NCBI RefSeq assembly: GCF_008704855.1
Contig: NZ_CP023691.1
Span: 2,914,001 to 2,978,000 of the forward strand
DNA length: 64,000 nucleotides
Direction of reading: 5' to 3'
From: Streptomyces platensis
Lineage (GTDB): Bacteria > Actinomycetota > Actinomycetes > Streptomycetales > Streptomycetaceae
Position 1 is the stretch's first letter, and each line of letters opens with the position of its first letter. The position numbers and the translations under genes were made by a program. The notes beneath the pieces were generated by a model, which was given only the letters and a program-made list of their open reading frames with translations, made no database searches and had not been told where the DNA came from. This document shows positions 1-11,137 of the stretch, piece by piece.

Positions 1-617
1 CCAATCCGCTGCTGGCGCCGGGGGATTCGAAGGACGTGGTGCGCTTCGACAAGACGGCCGGCGGGGTCCCGACGTTCGAAAATGTATGGCACACGGATGT
101 GACGTTCCGGGAACGCCCGGCGATGGGCGCGGTGTTGCAGCTGCGTACGGTGCCGCCCGCGGGCGGGGACACCATGTGGGCCGATATGGCGGCGGCATAC
201 GACAATTTGCCACCGGAAATCCGGGCACGGATCAATGAGGCGCGGGCGGTGCACGACTATCTTCCGGGCTTCGCGCGCTTCTACTCCCCCGCTCAACTGG
301 CGCCATTTCAGGAGGAGTTCCCTCCGGTCGTGCATCCGGTGGTACGCCGGCACCCGGAGACGGGGCGCCGGATGCTGTTCGTCAACGCCTCCTTCACCAC
401 CCGCATCGTGGGTCTCGGCCGGGCGGCGAGCGACCGGTTGCTGCGGCTGTTGTTCCAGCAGGCGCAGGTGCCGGAGTACCAGGTGCGCTGGCGCTGGCAG
501 CCGGGGGATCTCGCGTTCTGGGACAACCGCGCCACCCAGCACTACGCGGTGAACGACTACGGGACGCACCGCCGGGTCGCCGAACGGGTCGCCATCGCGG
601 GCGACCGCCCCTACTGA
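1..617 (+). CDS. TauD/TfdA-family Fe(II)/2-oxoglutarate dioxygenase, 5' end cut by window
   Basis: The reading frame is already open at base 3 and ends at a TGA at 617, so only the C-terminal part (about 205 residues) is present. The segment WHTDVTF supplies the HxD iron ligands, and a distal His lies in the WDNRATQHYAVNDY segment, followed by the Arg-rich stretch (HRRVAERV) that binds the 2-oxoglutarate carboxylate in this family. Members couple 2-oxoglutarate decarboxylation to hydroxylation of small substrates such as taurine or alkyl sulfates. The substrate cannot be told from this fragment. The gene is convergent with the regulator at 702-1703. Confidence 0.88.
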   Translation, partial: NPLLAPGDSKDVVRFDKTAGGVPTFENVWHTDVTFRERPAMGAVLQLRTVPPAGGDTMWADMAAAYDNLPPEIRARINEARAVHDYLPGFARFYSPAQLAPFQEEFPPVVHPVVRRHPETGRRMLFVNASFTTRIVGLGRAASDRLLRLLFQQAQVPEYQVRWRWQPGDLAFWDNRATQHYAVNDYGTHRRVAERVAIAGDRPY

Positions 618-701
618 CCGCGGGGACGCCACCGGCGGAAGTCCCTGCCTCCCGCCCCGGCACGACGCCCTCGGCGCCCCTGCACCCGCCCCCGGCGCTT
701 C

Positions 702-1703
702 TCACCGGAGCCGCTCGTACGCCGCCTCCTCCGCCGGGCGTGCGCCGCGCAGCAGGGCGGCGCCCAGCGGGGTGAGGGTGTGCAGCACCGCGTTGCCCTG
801 CCGCAGGGTGAGCAGCAGACCGGCGTCGCGGAGCACCGTCGCATGCTGGCTGGCGGAGGCCAGCGAGACATCGGCGCGCCGGGCGAGTTCGCTGGTGGTG
901 CAGCCGACGCCGATCCGCTGGAGTATCGCGGAGCGGGTCTGGCCGACCAGCCGGCCCAGGGAGCGCTCCGGCGGGACCTGGGGCGTGAGCCGGGGCGCGG
1001 GGTGCTCCACGGGGTAGACCAGGACGGGCGTCAGGTCCGGGTTGTGGAAGGTGACGGGGGTGCGGCGGCAGAAGTACGACGGCAGCAGCAACAGCCCCCG
1101 GCCGTTGAGGTGCAGATCGCGGTCCACCGGATAGTCGGCCTCCAGGACCGGCGGGCGCCAGCGCATCATCGGCGGGAGCGAGGCGAGCAGCCGGTCCGCG
1201 CCGCCGTCGAGCAGCGCCCGGCCACGGGCCGCCCGGTCGGCCTCTATACGGCCCTGGACGCGCGGCCAGTACGGAGCGACGGCCGCCTCGTAATAGCGCA
1301 GGAGTATTCCGGCGAGCCGGCCGAGGGCACGGGTGTCGCCGTCGGCCATCGCCCGTATCCACGACGGGAACGGGCGGGCGGCAGTGGAGAGCCGGCCGAG
1401 CTCGGCGCCCAGCCGGGAGGCGGGCGTCTCCCGCAGGGCGGCGAGCGCGTCGGTCATCCCGAGGAGCCCTTCGGCGGGCGTCAGGAAATCGGGAAAATAG
1501 CCGCGCGTGGGCACCAGCGGCGCCAGCAGCCGCGCTTCGCCATTCAACCTTCCCCGTGTTTCCGATCGCCATTTGCCGAACGCCGAATCGTCCCGTCTGT
1601 CACGTAGCCGGTGAAAGCTTAAGACGGTCTCCCACAGTGCGTCCGGGCGTGCCGCAATGCGCACACGGGCCAGATCGAGTCCACTGAAATGGACGCGTAA
1701 CAC
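702..1703 (-). CDS. ArsR-type winged-helix transcriptional regulator with large N-terminal domain
   Basis: This is a 333-residue protein. The C-terminal ~90 residues form an ArsR-like winged helix (LVGQTRSAILQRI, then TTSELARRADVSLASASQH as the recognition helix region, then a wing ending VLHTLTPLG). The first ~240 residues match the N-terminal domain seen in many Streptomyces ArsR-like regulators (DUF5937 type), which begin with an LRVHF-like segment. I chose the GTG at 1703 because that segment starts there and a G-rich Shine-Dalgarno stretch precedes it; an upstream start at 1778 is possible. No metal-binding Cys cluster of the classical ArsR/SmtB kind is seen. The target is unknown, and autoregulation through the 1704-2105 gap is plausible. 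Confidence 0.75.
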   Translation of the reverse strand: MLRVHFSGLDLARVRIAARPDALWETVLSFHRLRDRRDDSAFGKWRSETRGRLNGEARLLAPLVPTRGYFPDFLTPAEGLLGMTDALAALRETPASRLGAELGRLSTAARPFPSWIRAMADGDTRALGRLAGILLRYYEAAVAPYWPRVQGRIEADRAARGRALLDGGADRLLASLPPMMRWRPPVLEADYPVDRDLHLNGRGLLLLPSYFCRRTPVTFHNPDLTPVLVYPVEHPAPRLTPQVPPERSLGRLVGQTRSAILQRIGVGCTTSELARRADVSLASASQHATVLRDAGLLLTLRQGNAVLHTLTPLGAALLRGARPAEEAAYERLR

Positions 1704-2105
1704 CGAACCCCCACCCCTGGTTTCCTCAGTCGGCCCCCGGCACGCCTGAGTATGCACGCCAACACGCGCGGTCACCATGCCCTTTTGGCCAGACTTGAAA
1801 GTGGTCGCGCCACCAGGGGGCCGGAAGGAATGCTGTAGTCAATTCAACGGCGGTGCGAACGGACCGGGTTGCTCGATCCCGTGGGGGGTGATGGGCACAC
1901 CACCGGCCGCTCGCCAGCCCCGTTGAAGGCCGCCTTCCCGCGCCGACCGGGGTGGCGGCAGCTCCCGAGGGGGGAGTCCGGAGAAAACGAGGGCGGCACC
2001 TCCGCACAGGTGCCGCTCTCGTCGGACCGGGCAGGAGCACGCGGGCCGTCGTCCGGCCCCTCTCCACCGGATGCACCCTCGGGGCCACAGGGGCAGGCTG
2101 GAGGC
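1704..2105. other. 402-bp divergent intergenic region
   Basis: This stretch lies between the ArsR-type regulator (leftward) and the 69-residue protein gene (rightward), so it should hold both promoters. I see no convincing conserved ORF. The clearest structure is the hairpin at 1987-2022, listed separately. Several long open frames cross the region in other phases but have no recognisable protein content. Confidence 0.6.
1987..2022 (+). terminator. 15-bp hairpin in the leader of the 2106 gene, related to the hairpin at its 3' end
   Basis: The arms 1987-2001 and 2008-2022 pair over 15 bp (one G-T) around the loop CCGCAC. The core GGGCGGCACCT-CCGCAC-AGGTGCCGC recurs at 2319-2348 downstream of the small gene. 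The A-tract to the left would be a T-tract for leftward transcription, so it could terminate minus-strand transcripts or act as a leader hairpin for the small gene. Confidence 0.6.
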
Positions 2106-2315
2106 ATGGCCGAGCACCCGCCCGTCATCGTGCATCCGCCGTCGCCCACCGGTGGCCGGCGCGTCACGATCGAGGGCGAGATCCTCGGCCTCGCGTACAG
2201 CAGCGTCGATCTTCTGGAGTTTCTGCGCCGGGCCGGGCTGGACACCGACGTGGTGTCGCTCGACGACCATGACCTGATCGAATGGCGGGGCGGCGGCCAC
2301 AACGTCTGGATATGA
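2106..2315 (+). CDS. conserved small hypothetical protein (69 aa)
   Basis: ATG at 2106 is preceded by CTGGAGGC, a good ribosome binding site. The 69-residue product begins MAEHPPVIVHPPSP and contains an alternating hydrophobic/acidic region (EGEILGLAYSSVDLLEFLRRAGLD, then DVVSLDDHDLIEWRGGG). It has no signal peptide, membrane segment or known motif that I recognise. Codon use fits a real gene. It is flanked by two related hairpins (1987-2022 and 2319-2348), which suggests a short monocistronic transcript. Function unknown. Confidence 0.65.
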   Translation: MAEHPPVIVHPPSPTGGRRVTIEGEILGLAYSSVDLLEFLRRAGLDTDVVSLDDHDLIEWRGGGHNVWI

Positions 2316-2318
2316 CGA

Positions 2319-2348
2319 AGGGCGGCACCTCCGCACAGGTGCCGCCCT
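2319..2348 (+). terminator. intrinsic terminator-type hairpin after the 69-aa gene
   Basis: The arms 2319-2330 and 2337-2348 pair perfectly over 12 bp around the loop CCGCAC, four bases after the TGA of the small gene. It also lies just beyond the 3' end of the PPDK gene (stop at 2464, leftward), so it may serve both. There is no long U-tract, as is usual in high-GC actinobacteria. Confidence 0.7.
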
Positions 2349-2463
2349 CGTCGGGGTGCCGGAGCCGGTGTCAGGCCGGTGAGGGTGAGGTGCCGTGGCA
2401 CCGGCTCCGGTGGGCTGTCCGGGGGCCGCGGACGCGCCTGGCGCCCGCGGTGCCCCGGTGGGG

Positions 2464-5199
<2,736 letters not shown>

Positions 5200-5366
5200 G
5201 GCACTGTCTCCTCGCCGACGGGCTGCCCTGACGGCGAGGAACATACCCAGATCGAAGGCGTATGGGTACGTCCACTTGGTCGACATACCTGCGTAACCAG
5301 TCGTCCGCCACCAGATCGAAAGTGATCACGCGTTTGGACCATGCTTCATTACCTGAATGCATCACT

Positions 5367-5406
5367 GCGCTACGTAGCCGAAGAGTGAAACTATGCTACG
5401 CAGCGC
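5367..5406. promoter_or_regulatory. imperfect inverted repeat upstream of ppdK, possible operator
   Basis: GCGCTACGTAGC (5367-5378) and GCTACGCAGCGC (5395-5406) are inverted copies with one mismatch, separated by 16 bases. Their centres are 28 bp apart. The element lies about 170 bp upstream of the ppdK start codon. No matching regulator gene is adjacent. Confidence 0.35.
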
Positions 5407-5496
5407 CACGAATGGGTTAATGAGTCGAACACATGAAGCATGGCACCCGGTGCCACCATTGGAGAGATGGAGCCCCGCTTCTAGTGCTCATCTGAG

Positions 5497-5519
5497 CGCC
5501 ACCCCTATCAGGGGTGGCG
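5497..5519 (-). terminator. perfect 10-bp hairpin after the amidotransferase-like gene
   Basis: CGCCACCCCT (5497-5506), loop ATC, AGGGGTGGCG (5510-5519). It lies 33 bases past the stop of the leftward gene at 5552 and is a likely factor-independent terminator without a U-tract. Confidence 0.6.
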
Positions 5520-5551
5520 AGAATCACGCGCTCATGTGTGACCCGGTTCCA

Positions 5552-6256
5552 TCATTTGGACCCGCTCCCGGCTATGTGATCAAGGAAAGCGTCCACCAAC
5601 GTGCGGGCCCGCGCGCGGACGGCAGGGAGATCTGCCCGCAATTCGGCCACCAACTGCTCCGGGTCGACGCCCACCTCGGCCGCGATCGCCGCCCCGTCCT
5701 CGTCGAACCACGCCTGGAGCACCTCCGGCGTCACCTCCGGATGAAACTGCACGCCCCAGGAGCGGCCGCAGACGAAGGCCTGTGAGGCGACGTCGTTGCG
5801 CGCCAGCTCCCGGGCGCCCGGCGGCAGCAGCCAGCGCTCCCCGTGGAACTGGAACCAGGGGCCCGCCCCGACCAGCTCCGGTGCGTCGGTCGTCAGGCGG
5901 CTCCAGCCCAGTTCGAAGCGCGGGGCGGCCTCGACGCCCCCGCCGAGCGCGGTGGCCAGCGCCTGGCCGCCGAAGCAGATGCCGAGCACCGGGACCCCGG
6001 CCCGGTGCGCCGAGCGCAGCAGGGCCAGTTCCGCCTCGATCCAGGCGTTCCTCCGCGCCACCGACCATGGAGCACCCAGCGTCAGGATCAGGCCATAGTG
6101 CTCGGCCGCCGGGAACGCCACGTCGACGTCCGGGGTCGTATACCGCTCGGCCGGCACGACGAGCAGTTCGTCGAGCTCATAGCCCCGTTCGGCCAGCCGC
6201 TCGCCCACGTGGCCCGCGGTGGACAGATGGTCGTGAACGATGACCAAGGCACGCAT
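5552..6256 (-). CDS. class I glutamine amidotransferase-like protein
   Basis: A 234-residue stand-alone GATase1-fold protein. Cys94 in GICFGGQAL is the catalytic nucleophile, and GVQFHPEVTPE supplies the His-Glu of the triad. The N-terminus (MRALVIVHDHLSTAGHVGERL) is the first beta strand of the flavodoxin-like fold. ATG 6256 is preceded by GGGAGGGGGTGA, an excellent ribosome binding site, so the longer frame to 6322 is not used. Proteins of this type resemble GMP synthase glutaminase domains or gamma-glutamyl-GABA hydrolase relatives but usually lack an assigned synthetase partner. None is encoded next to it. Cytoplasmic; substrate unknown. Confidence 0.85.
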   Translation of the reverse strand: MRALVIVHDHLSTAGHVGERLAERGYELDELLVVPAERYTTPDVDVAFPAAEHYGLILTLGAPWSVARRNAWIEAELALLRSAHRAGVPVLGICFGGQALATALGGGVEAAPRFELGWSRLTTDAPELVGAGPWFQFHGERWLLPPGARELARNDVASQAFVCGRSWGVQFHPEVTPEVLQAWFDEDGAAIAAEVGVDPEQLVAELRADLPAVRARARTLVDAFLDHIAGSGSK

Positions 6257-6401
6257 GCCGGTCACCCCCTCCCGTTGGCGGGGCCGCCGGGACCCCGGTA
6301 CCGACACTCCGTTTGGGCTCAAACTTCAGTATCGCCCGGGTGGCCGTCCGGCGCGACGGCTCTGCTGTACGTCTCTGGGCCGGTGGGGCGCCGATCCACG
6401 C

Positions 6402-7919
6402 TCAGCGCCGGGTGCGCAGCAGCGGGAGCAGCGCCAGCGCCCCCAGCAGGGCGCCGGCCGCCGCCGGCAGCGCGGTCGCGTACAGGGCCTGCGCCGAGAC
6501 GACGGCCGACGGCGCACCGGCGGCGCCCGCGGTCCCGGGACGGTCCGCGAGGGCCAGGAAGACGCTGCCGTACGCCGCGACCCCGACCACCTGCGCGAGC
6601 TGCGGGACGGTGGTGAGCACCCCGCTGGCGTCCGAGGCGTCCGCGGGCTCGATCCGGGACAGCGCGAGGGTCAGCAGCGGGCTGGTGGTGTACCCGAGAC
6701 CGAGGCCCCAGAGGAGCTGGAGCGCCGGCAGGACGAGACCGCCGTGGCCGCCGGTGCGCAGGGCCCACCCGATGCCGAGGTAACCGGCCGCGGTCAGGGC
6801 GCAGGCCGCGGCGATCATCGGCAGATGCCATCGGGCGGGCAGCTTCTGCCAGGTGAGGCTGCCGGTGGCGATGCCGACGGCCAGCGGGGCGAAGGCCAGA
6901 CCGGCGTGGGTCGCGGACTCGCCCAGCCCCGACTGGAGATGCTGGGAGAAGGAGAAGAGGAAGCCGGCGTAACCGGCCATGCCGAAGAACAGCGCGGCCG
7001 CACCGCACACCAGGTCCTTCGAGCGCAGCACCCGGCCGGGCACCAGCGGAGCCCCGCCGCGCCGTGCGACCCCCCGCTCGACCAGCACGAACACCACGGC
7101 CATCGGGACCACCGCGCTCAGACAGAGCGTCGTCCACAGCGGCCAGTGCTGCTCGTGGCCCAGGACCAGCGGGACGACGAGCAGCAGCAGCGTGGCCGTC
7201 AGGGTGACCAGGCCGGGCAGGTCCAGGCCCTTGGCCGACGGGGGCGCCCCGGCGGGCAGCAGCCGTACCGCGGCGGCCAGCAGCGCCAGCCCGACCGGCA
7301 CATTGATCAGAAAGACCGGGCGCCAGCCGGTGCCGAACAGATCCGCACTGACCAGCAGTCCGCCGGCGACCTGGCCGACGACCACGGCGACCGCGATCAC
7401 CGCCGCGTACAGGCTCAACGCCCGTGCCCTGGCGGGGCCTTCGAAGGTCAGCTGGATCAGGCTGTAGATCTGCGGGACCATCAGCCCCGCCCCGATGCCC
7501 TGCACCACCCGGGCGGCGATCAGCACCCCCGCCCCCGGCGCCAGACCACAGCCGAACGAGGCGAGGGTGAAGGTGGCGAGACCGGCCAGGAAGACGGTCC
7601 GGAAGCCGTGCCGGGCACCGAGCCGGGCGCCGGTGATCAGCAGCGCCGCATAGGAAATCGTATAGCCGGAGACGATCAACTGGAGTGCGGAACCGGTGGT
7701 GTCGAGATCGGTCCGCATGGTCGGGGTGGCGACATTCACCACGGTGGCATCCAGCAGCGCCATGAAGACCGCGCCGAGAATGACGAGAAGAATTCCGGTG
7801 TGCCGCGGTCGTTTTGCGTTCGGGGCAACGGGCTTCCTGTACACCGTGCCGTCGTCCACGGATTCGGCGGCGGATATCCGGCCGGATCCGGGCCGGCGGT
7901 CCTGGGTCATCTCACTCAT
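6402..7919 (-). CDS. MFS drug-exporter-type transporter (DHA2-like)
   Basis: A 505-residue polytopic membrane protein consistent with the 14-TM DHA2 family. The first membrane helix is ILLVILGAVFMALLDATVVNVA, with the acidic LDATVVNVA motif typical of DHA2. Motif A appears as GARLGARHGFRTVF, and a motif C-like glycine-rich stretch follows (AVVVGQVAGGLLVSA). ATG 7919 follows a ~35-residue charged cytoplasmic tail. It is divergent from the XRE regulator at 8022, and the spaced repeat GGTACCAG-N13-CTGGTACC lies between them. The arrangement suggests a regulator that senses a toxic small molecule and controls this exporter. The substrate cannot be read from the sequence. Confidence 0.88.
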   Translation of the reverse strand: MSEMTQDRRPGSGRISAAESVDDGTVYRKPVAPNAKRPRHTGILLVILGAVFMALLDATVVNVATPTMRTDLDTTGSALQLIVSGYTISYAALLITGARLGARHGFRTVFLAGLATFTLASFGCGLAPGAGVLIAARVVQGIGAGLMVPQIYSLIQLTFEGPARARALSLYAAVIAVAVVVGQVAGGLLVSADLFGTGWRPVFLINVPVGLALLAAAVRLLPAGAPPSAKGLDLPGLVTLTATLLLLVVPLVLGHEQHWPLWTTLCLSAVVPMAVVFVLVERGVARRGGAPLVPGRVLRSKDLVCGAAALFFGMAGYAGFLFSFSQHLQSGLGESATHAGLAFAPLAVGIATGSLTWQKLPARWHLPMIAAACALTAAGYLGIGWALRTGGHGGLVLPALQLLWGLGLGYTTSPLLTLALSRIEPADASDASGVLTTVPQLAQVVGVAAYGSVFLALADRPGTAGAAGAPSAVVSAQALYATALPAAAGALLGALALLPLLRTRR

Positions 7920-7948
7920 GGCAGCGATGATCACGGCCGGGGGATTCG

Positions 7949-7977
7949 GGTACCAGATATCCAGTGATCCTGGTACC
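7949..7977. promoter_or_regulatory. candidate operator of the first XRE/MFS cassette
   Basis: GGTACCAG (7949-7956), 13 bases, CTGGTACC (7970-7977), lying 30 bp from the MFS start and 45 bp from the regulator start. The same pair of half-sites with a 12-base spacer lies at 14880-14907 in the paralogous cassette, which is strong internal support for a binding site. Confidence 0.7.
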
Positions 7978-8021
7978 GGCGGTATCTGGCACGGGGTCAC
8001 GGCGTCCCGCATGATGGTGCG

Positions 8022-8933
8022 GTGTCCAGCACCAACCCCCGTTCCCCAGCCGCCGCGGCCGCCCGGCGCGGTGAACTCGCCGCGTTTCTGCGGCTCCGCC
8101 GGGAGCGCATCACCCCGGCGGACGTCGGACTGCCCGCCGGCCCGCGGCGGCGCACCCCGGGACTGCGCCGCGAGGAGGTCGCCCAGCGCGCCGGTGTCGG
8201 AATCGCCTGGTACACCTGGCTCGAACAGGGCCGGGCCATCAACCCGAGTGTGCAGGTGCTCGATGCGATCGCCCGCGCGCTGCTGCTCGGCCCGGCCGAA
8301 CGCGAGCATCTGCACCGGCTCGCCGGGGTCCCCGGGGCCGCGGCCTGTGTCCCGGCGCGGCAGCCGCTGCCGTCCGAGGCGCAGACCATTCTGGATTCCC
8401 TGAATCCCCTGCCGGCCGGCATGGTGTCCGCCGGTTATGACGTGCTGGCATTCAATGACGCCTATGCGGCACTCGATCCCCGTATGGTGCTGCTCCCGCC
8501 GGCCGACCGTAATGTGCTGTGGCGCCTCTTCACCGCGGACGAGGAAAACCAGCCGCTCGTCGACTGGGAACGCGAAGTCTCCTTCATGGTCAGCCACTTG
8601 CGCGCCGAATTCGGGCGCCGGCTCCATGACCAGCACTGGCGCGCGTATATCCGGAAACTCTCCGAGGCGAGCCCGCTTTTCGTGGACATGTGGGCCCGGC
8701 ACGAAGTCACCGCACCGGTCACCCACCGCAAGCGATTCCGGACGGTCGACGGCCGCGAGGTCACCATCACGGCGACCGGATTCACGACAGTGGCCGTCCC
8801 GGACGCCAAGATGTGGATTTATACGCCGGCCGACGGGGATGCCGTCCGGGTGCTCGGTGAACTCCTGGGCCGCTACCGGGAGTCCGGGGCCGCCGGGCTG
8901 GTGGCCGCCGGTGCGGGCGGCCCGGGGGGCTGA
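8022..8933 (+). CDS. XRE-family regulator with MmyB-like ligand-binding domain
   Basis: A 303-residue protein. The N-terminal helix-turn-helix (GELAAFLRLRRERITPADVGL, then RRTPGLRREEVAQRAGV and WYTWLEQGR) is the typical actinobacterial form. Residues ~125-285 match the MmyB-like sensor domain (AFNDAYAAL, RNVLWRLFTADEEN, LSEASPLFVDMWARHEV). GTG 8022 is the first plausible start and leaves a 45-bp gap to the shared operator. It is divergent from the MFS exporter at 6402-7919. Family members usually repress a neighbouring transporter or dehydrogenase gene and are released by an unknown ligand. Paralogues occur at 13912 and 47270. Confidence 0.88.
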   Translation: MSSTNPRSPAAAAARRGELAAFLRLRRERITPADVGLPAGPRRRTPGLRREEVAQRAGVGIAWYTWLEQGRAINPSVQVLDAIARALLLGPAEREHLHRLAGVPGAAACVPARQPLPSEAQTILDSLNPLPAGMVSAGYDVLAFNDAYAALDPRMVLLPPADRNVLWRLFTADEENQPLVDWEREVSFMVSHLRAEFGRRLHDQHWRAYIRKLSEASPLFVDMWARHEVTAPVTHRKRFRTVDGREVTITATGFTTVAVPDAKMWIYTPADGDAVRVLGELLGRYRESGAAGLVAAGAGGPGG

Positions 8934-9026
8934 CCACCGCAAGGGCGTGATGCGGAGCAATTGCCCGTAGGCACGGCCGGGGCAGTGAGCCCGCCAGCCA
9001 CGCCCCGGTCCGCTCCCCTGCCTCTT

Positions 9027-9599
9027 CTACCGCTTCGCCCGGCGTCCGCTCCGCCGCGGGCGCGGGTCCTGGCCGTCCAGCAGCTCCAGCCGCCGCTCCT
9101 CGCCCCGGGTCTCGACCTGCGCCACGATCCGGCCCAGCAGCTCCGCCAGGTCCAGCGCCTCGTCGTCGCTCAGCCCCTCGGTGACGAAGACTTCTTCGGC
9201 GTGGAACTCGGGGAAGACCCGGGCCATCAGCCGCTCGCCCTCGGGCGTCAGCGCGAGCAGGGCGAGCCGTCCGTCGGTCGGATGGTCCTTGCGCTCCAGC
9301 AGGCCGCGGCTCTGAAGGGTGCGGGCGACGCCGGTGAGCGTGCCCTTGGAGATCCCGGCGTCCTCGGCGACCCGGCGGGTCTCCCGCTCGCCCCCGATCC
9401 ACACCACCCACAGCACGACGAAGGAGGTCCAGGTCAGCTCGACACCGCGCAGTACGGAGTTCTCGAAGTGCTGCCGTACGGCCGCCGCGGCGCGGTAGAG
9501 GTGTGCGACCGCGGCCATCCGCTCGTGGCGCACGGGGGTGTCCCCGAGCTTGGCCTGTACGTCCTTGTCCGCGTCCCCGGTGGAACGGTCCCCGTTCAC
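9027..9599 (-). CDS. MarR-family transcriptional regulator
   Basis: A 190-residue winged-helix protein. TWTSFVVLWVVW is the first helix, RRVAEDAGISKGTLTGVARTLQSRGLLER is the recognition helix region, and DGRLALLALTPEG is the wing. The C-terminus is rich in Arg and Lys. GTG codons at 9602 and 9599 follow a GAGGGAG ribosome binding site; the frame extends to 9638 without better support. It stands between the first XRE regulator (convergent) and dus (same strand, 257 bp upstream). No adjacent target suggests itself. Confidence 0.85.
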   Translation of the reverse strand: MNGDRSTGDADKDVQAKLGDTPVRHERMAAVAHLYRAAAAVRQHFENSVLRGVELTWTSFVVLWVVWIGGERETRRVAEDAGISKGTLTGVARTLQSRGLLERKDHPTDGRLALLALTPEGERLMARVFPEFHAEEVFVTEGLSDDEALDLAELLGRIVAQVETRGEERRLELLDGQDPRPRRSGRRAKR

Positions 9600-9781
9600 C
9601 ACAGCGACTCCCTCGGCCGGTCCGTCAATCCCGCCCACCGTCTGCCGGACCTCGTGGGCGGCCGTACGAGCTGCCGCAAAACCGCCCGTACGGGATCAAA
9701 CGATAACGCGGTCCGGTCCCGCCGGGCCCGTATGCGCGCCGACACGCCCTACGGGTACACGGGTGCCGTATGCCGAATGGC

Positions 9782-9802
9782 GGCCTCCTGGCCAAGGAGG
9801 CC
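9782..9802 (-). terminator. hairpin downstream of dus
   Basis: GGCCTCCT (9782-9789) and AGGAGGCC (9795-9802) form a perfect 8-bp stem with a 5-base loop, 54 bases beyond the dus stop. Likely transcription terminator. Confidence 0.5.
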
Positions 9803-9856
9803 CGTGCGGGGAGCCCGCGCCGGAGCGGCCGGGGCAGAGCCGGCGCCCGGCGGGGC

Positions 9857-10984
9857 TCAGCCGCCCGAGGTGTCCAGCTCCGCGCCCGCGTCCACGCCCG
9901 CGCAGTCGTACGGGTCGTCCAGCCAGCCGTCCGGCAGCACGACCCGGTTGCGGCCCGACGTACGGCCGCGCGGGCCGTCCGCGCCCGCCGGCCACGGCTG
10001 GTCCAGGTCCAGCTCCGACAGCAGTGCGTCCAGCTCGTCGAGGGAGGAGGTCACCGCGAGGCCGCGGCGCATCTCGGAGCCGATCGAGAAGCCCTTGGTG
10101 TACCAGGCGACATGCTTACGGAAGTCGATCACACCGCGCGCCTCGTCACCGATCCACTCACCGAGGAGGGTGGCGTGCCGCCGCATGACGGCGGCGACCT
10201 CCTTGAGCGTCGGCTGAGCGTACGTGCCGGTCCCCTCAAAGGCGGCGACCAGGTCCCCGAACAGCCACGGGCGCCCCAGACAGCCGCGCCCCACGACCAC
10301 GCCGTCGCAGCCGGTCTCCCGCATCATCCGCCGGGCGTCCTCGGCCGACCAGATGTCGCCGTTGCCGAGCACCGGGATCTCCGGGACGTGCTCCTTGAGG
10401 CGGGCGATGGCGTCCCAGTCGGCGGTGCCGCCGTAGTGCTGGGCCGCGGTGCGCCCGTGCAGCGCGATGGCCGTGATGCCCTCCTCGGCCGCGGTGCGCC
10501 CCGCGTCGAGGTAGGTGATGTGGTCGTCGTCGATGCCCTTGCGCATCTTCATCGTCACCGGCAGCGCGCCCGCGTTCGCGACCGCCTCCCGCAGGATCGA
10601 GCGCAGCAGATTCCGCTTGTACGGGAGCGCCGAGCCGCCGCCCTTGCGGGTCACCTTCGGGACCGGGCAGCCGAAGTTCAGATCGATGTGGTCGGCGAGG
10701 TCCTCGTCCGCGATCATGCGGACGGCCTTGCCGACGGTGTCCGGGTCGACGCCGTACAGCTGGATCGAGCGCGGCTTCTCGGTCTCGTCGAAGTGGATCA
10801 GCTGCATGGTCTTCTCATTGCGCTCGACCAGCGCCCGCGTCGTGATCATTTCGCTGACGAAGAGGCCCTTGCCGCCGCTGAACTCCCGGCACAGCGTCCG
10901 GAACGGGGCATTGGTGATCCCGGCCATGGGCGCGAGGACCACGGGCGGCTGCACCGCGTGCGGACCGATCTGGAGCAGAGTCAT
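9857..10984 (-). CDS. dus: tRNA-dihydrouridine synthase
   Basis: A 375-residue FMN-dependent enzyme that reduces specific uridines in the D-loop of tRNA. The N-terminal TIM barrel has VVLAPMAGITNAPFR. The catalytic Cys lies in NFGCPVPKVTRKGGGSAL. RNA and FMN contacts are suggested by MKMRKG, IALHGRTAAQHYGG and VLGNGDIWS. A C-terminal helical domain follows. ATG 10984 has GAAGG eight bases upstream, so the longer frame to 11113 is not needed. The sequence is closest to the DusB-like group. Housekeeping gene, divergent from the MFS exporter at 11138. Confidence 0.95.
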   Translation of the reverse strand: MTLLQIGPHAVQPPVVLAPMAGITNAPFRTLCREFSGGKGLFVSEMITTRALVERNEKTMQLIHFDETEKPRSIQLYGVDPDTVGKAVRMIADEDLADHIDLNFGCPVPKVTRKGGGSALPYKRNLLRSILREAVANAGALPVTMKMRKGIDDDHITYLDAGRTAAEEGITAIALHGRTAAQHYGGTADWDAIARLKEHVPEIPVLGNGDIWSAEDARRMMRETGCDGVVVGRGCLGRPWLFGDLVAAFEGTGTYAQPTLKEVAAVMRRHATLLGEWIGDEARGVIDFRKHVAWYTKGFSIGSEMRRGLAVTSSLDELDALLSELDLDQPWPAGADGPRGRTSGRNRVVLPDGWLDDPYDCAGVDAGAELDTSGG

Positions 10985-11137
10985 GGCGGCGATACCTTCG
11001 GCTTTCTTCGGCTTCCGTTGGCGGGGCGGTCGGGCCGCGGCCGTACGGGTCACCGGCCGCTGCGACCTCCCATTGTCCCGCACTACGGGAGTGGCCCTGC
11101 CGGCGCCGGACACGGCGGATCGTTGTAGCGTTCAAGA

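Larger units (their letters stand above)
5200..5551. other. 352-bp intergenic region upstream of ppdK
   Basis: It lies between the ppdK start and the stop of the leftward amidotransferase-like gene. It should contain the ppdK promoter and 5' untranslated region. It holds an imperfect inverted repeat at 5367-5406 and a perfect hairpin at 5497-5519, listed separately. It is less GC-rich than its surroundings, as expected of a regulatory stretch. I see no credible small gene. Confidence 0.6.

Noticed and set aside
6402..8960. An 852-codon frame extending the first MFS exporter far upstream
   Set aside because: The upstream half is antisense to the XRE regulator at 8022. The exporter N-terminus and operator place the start at 7919.
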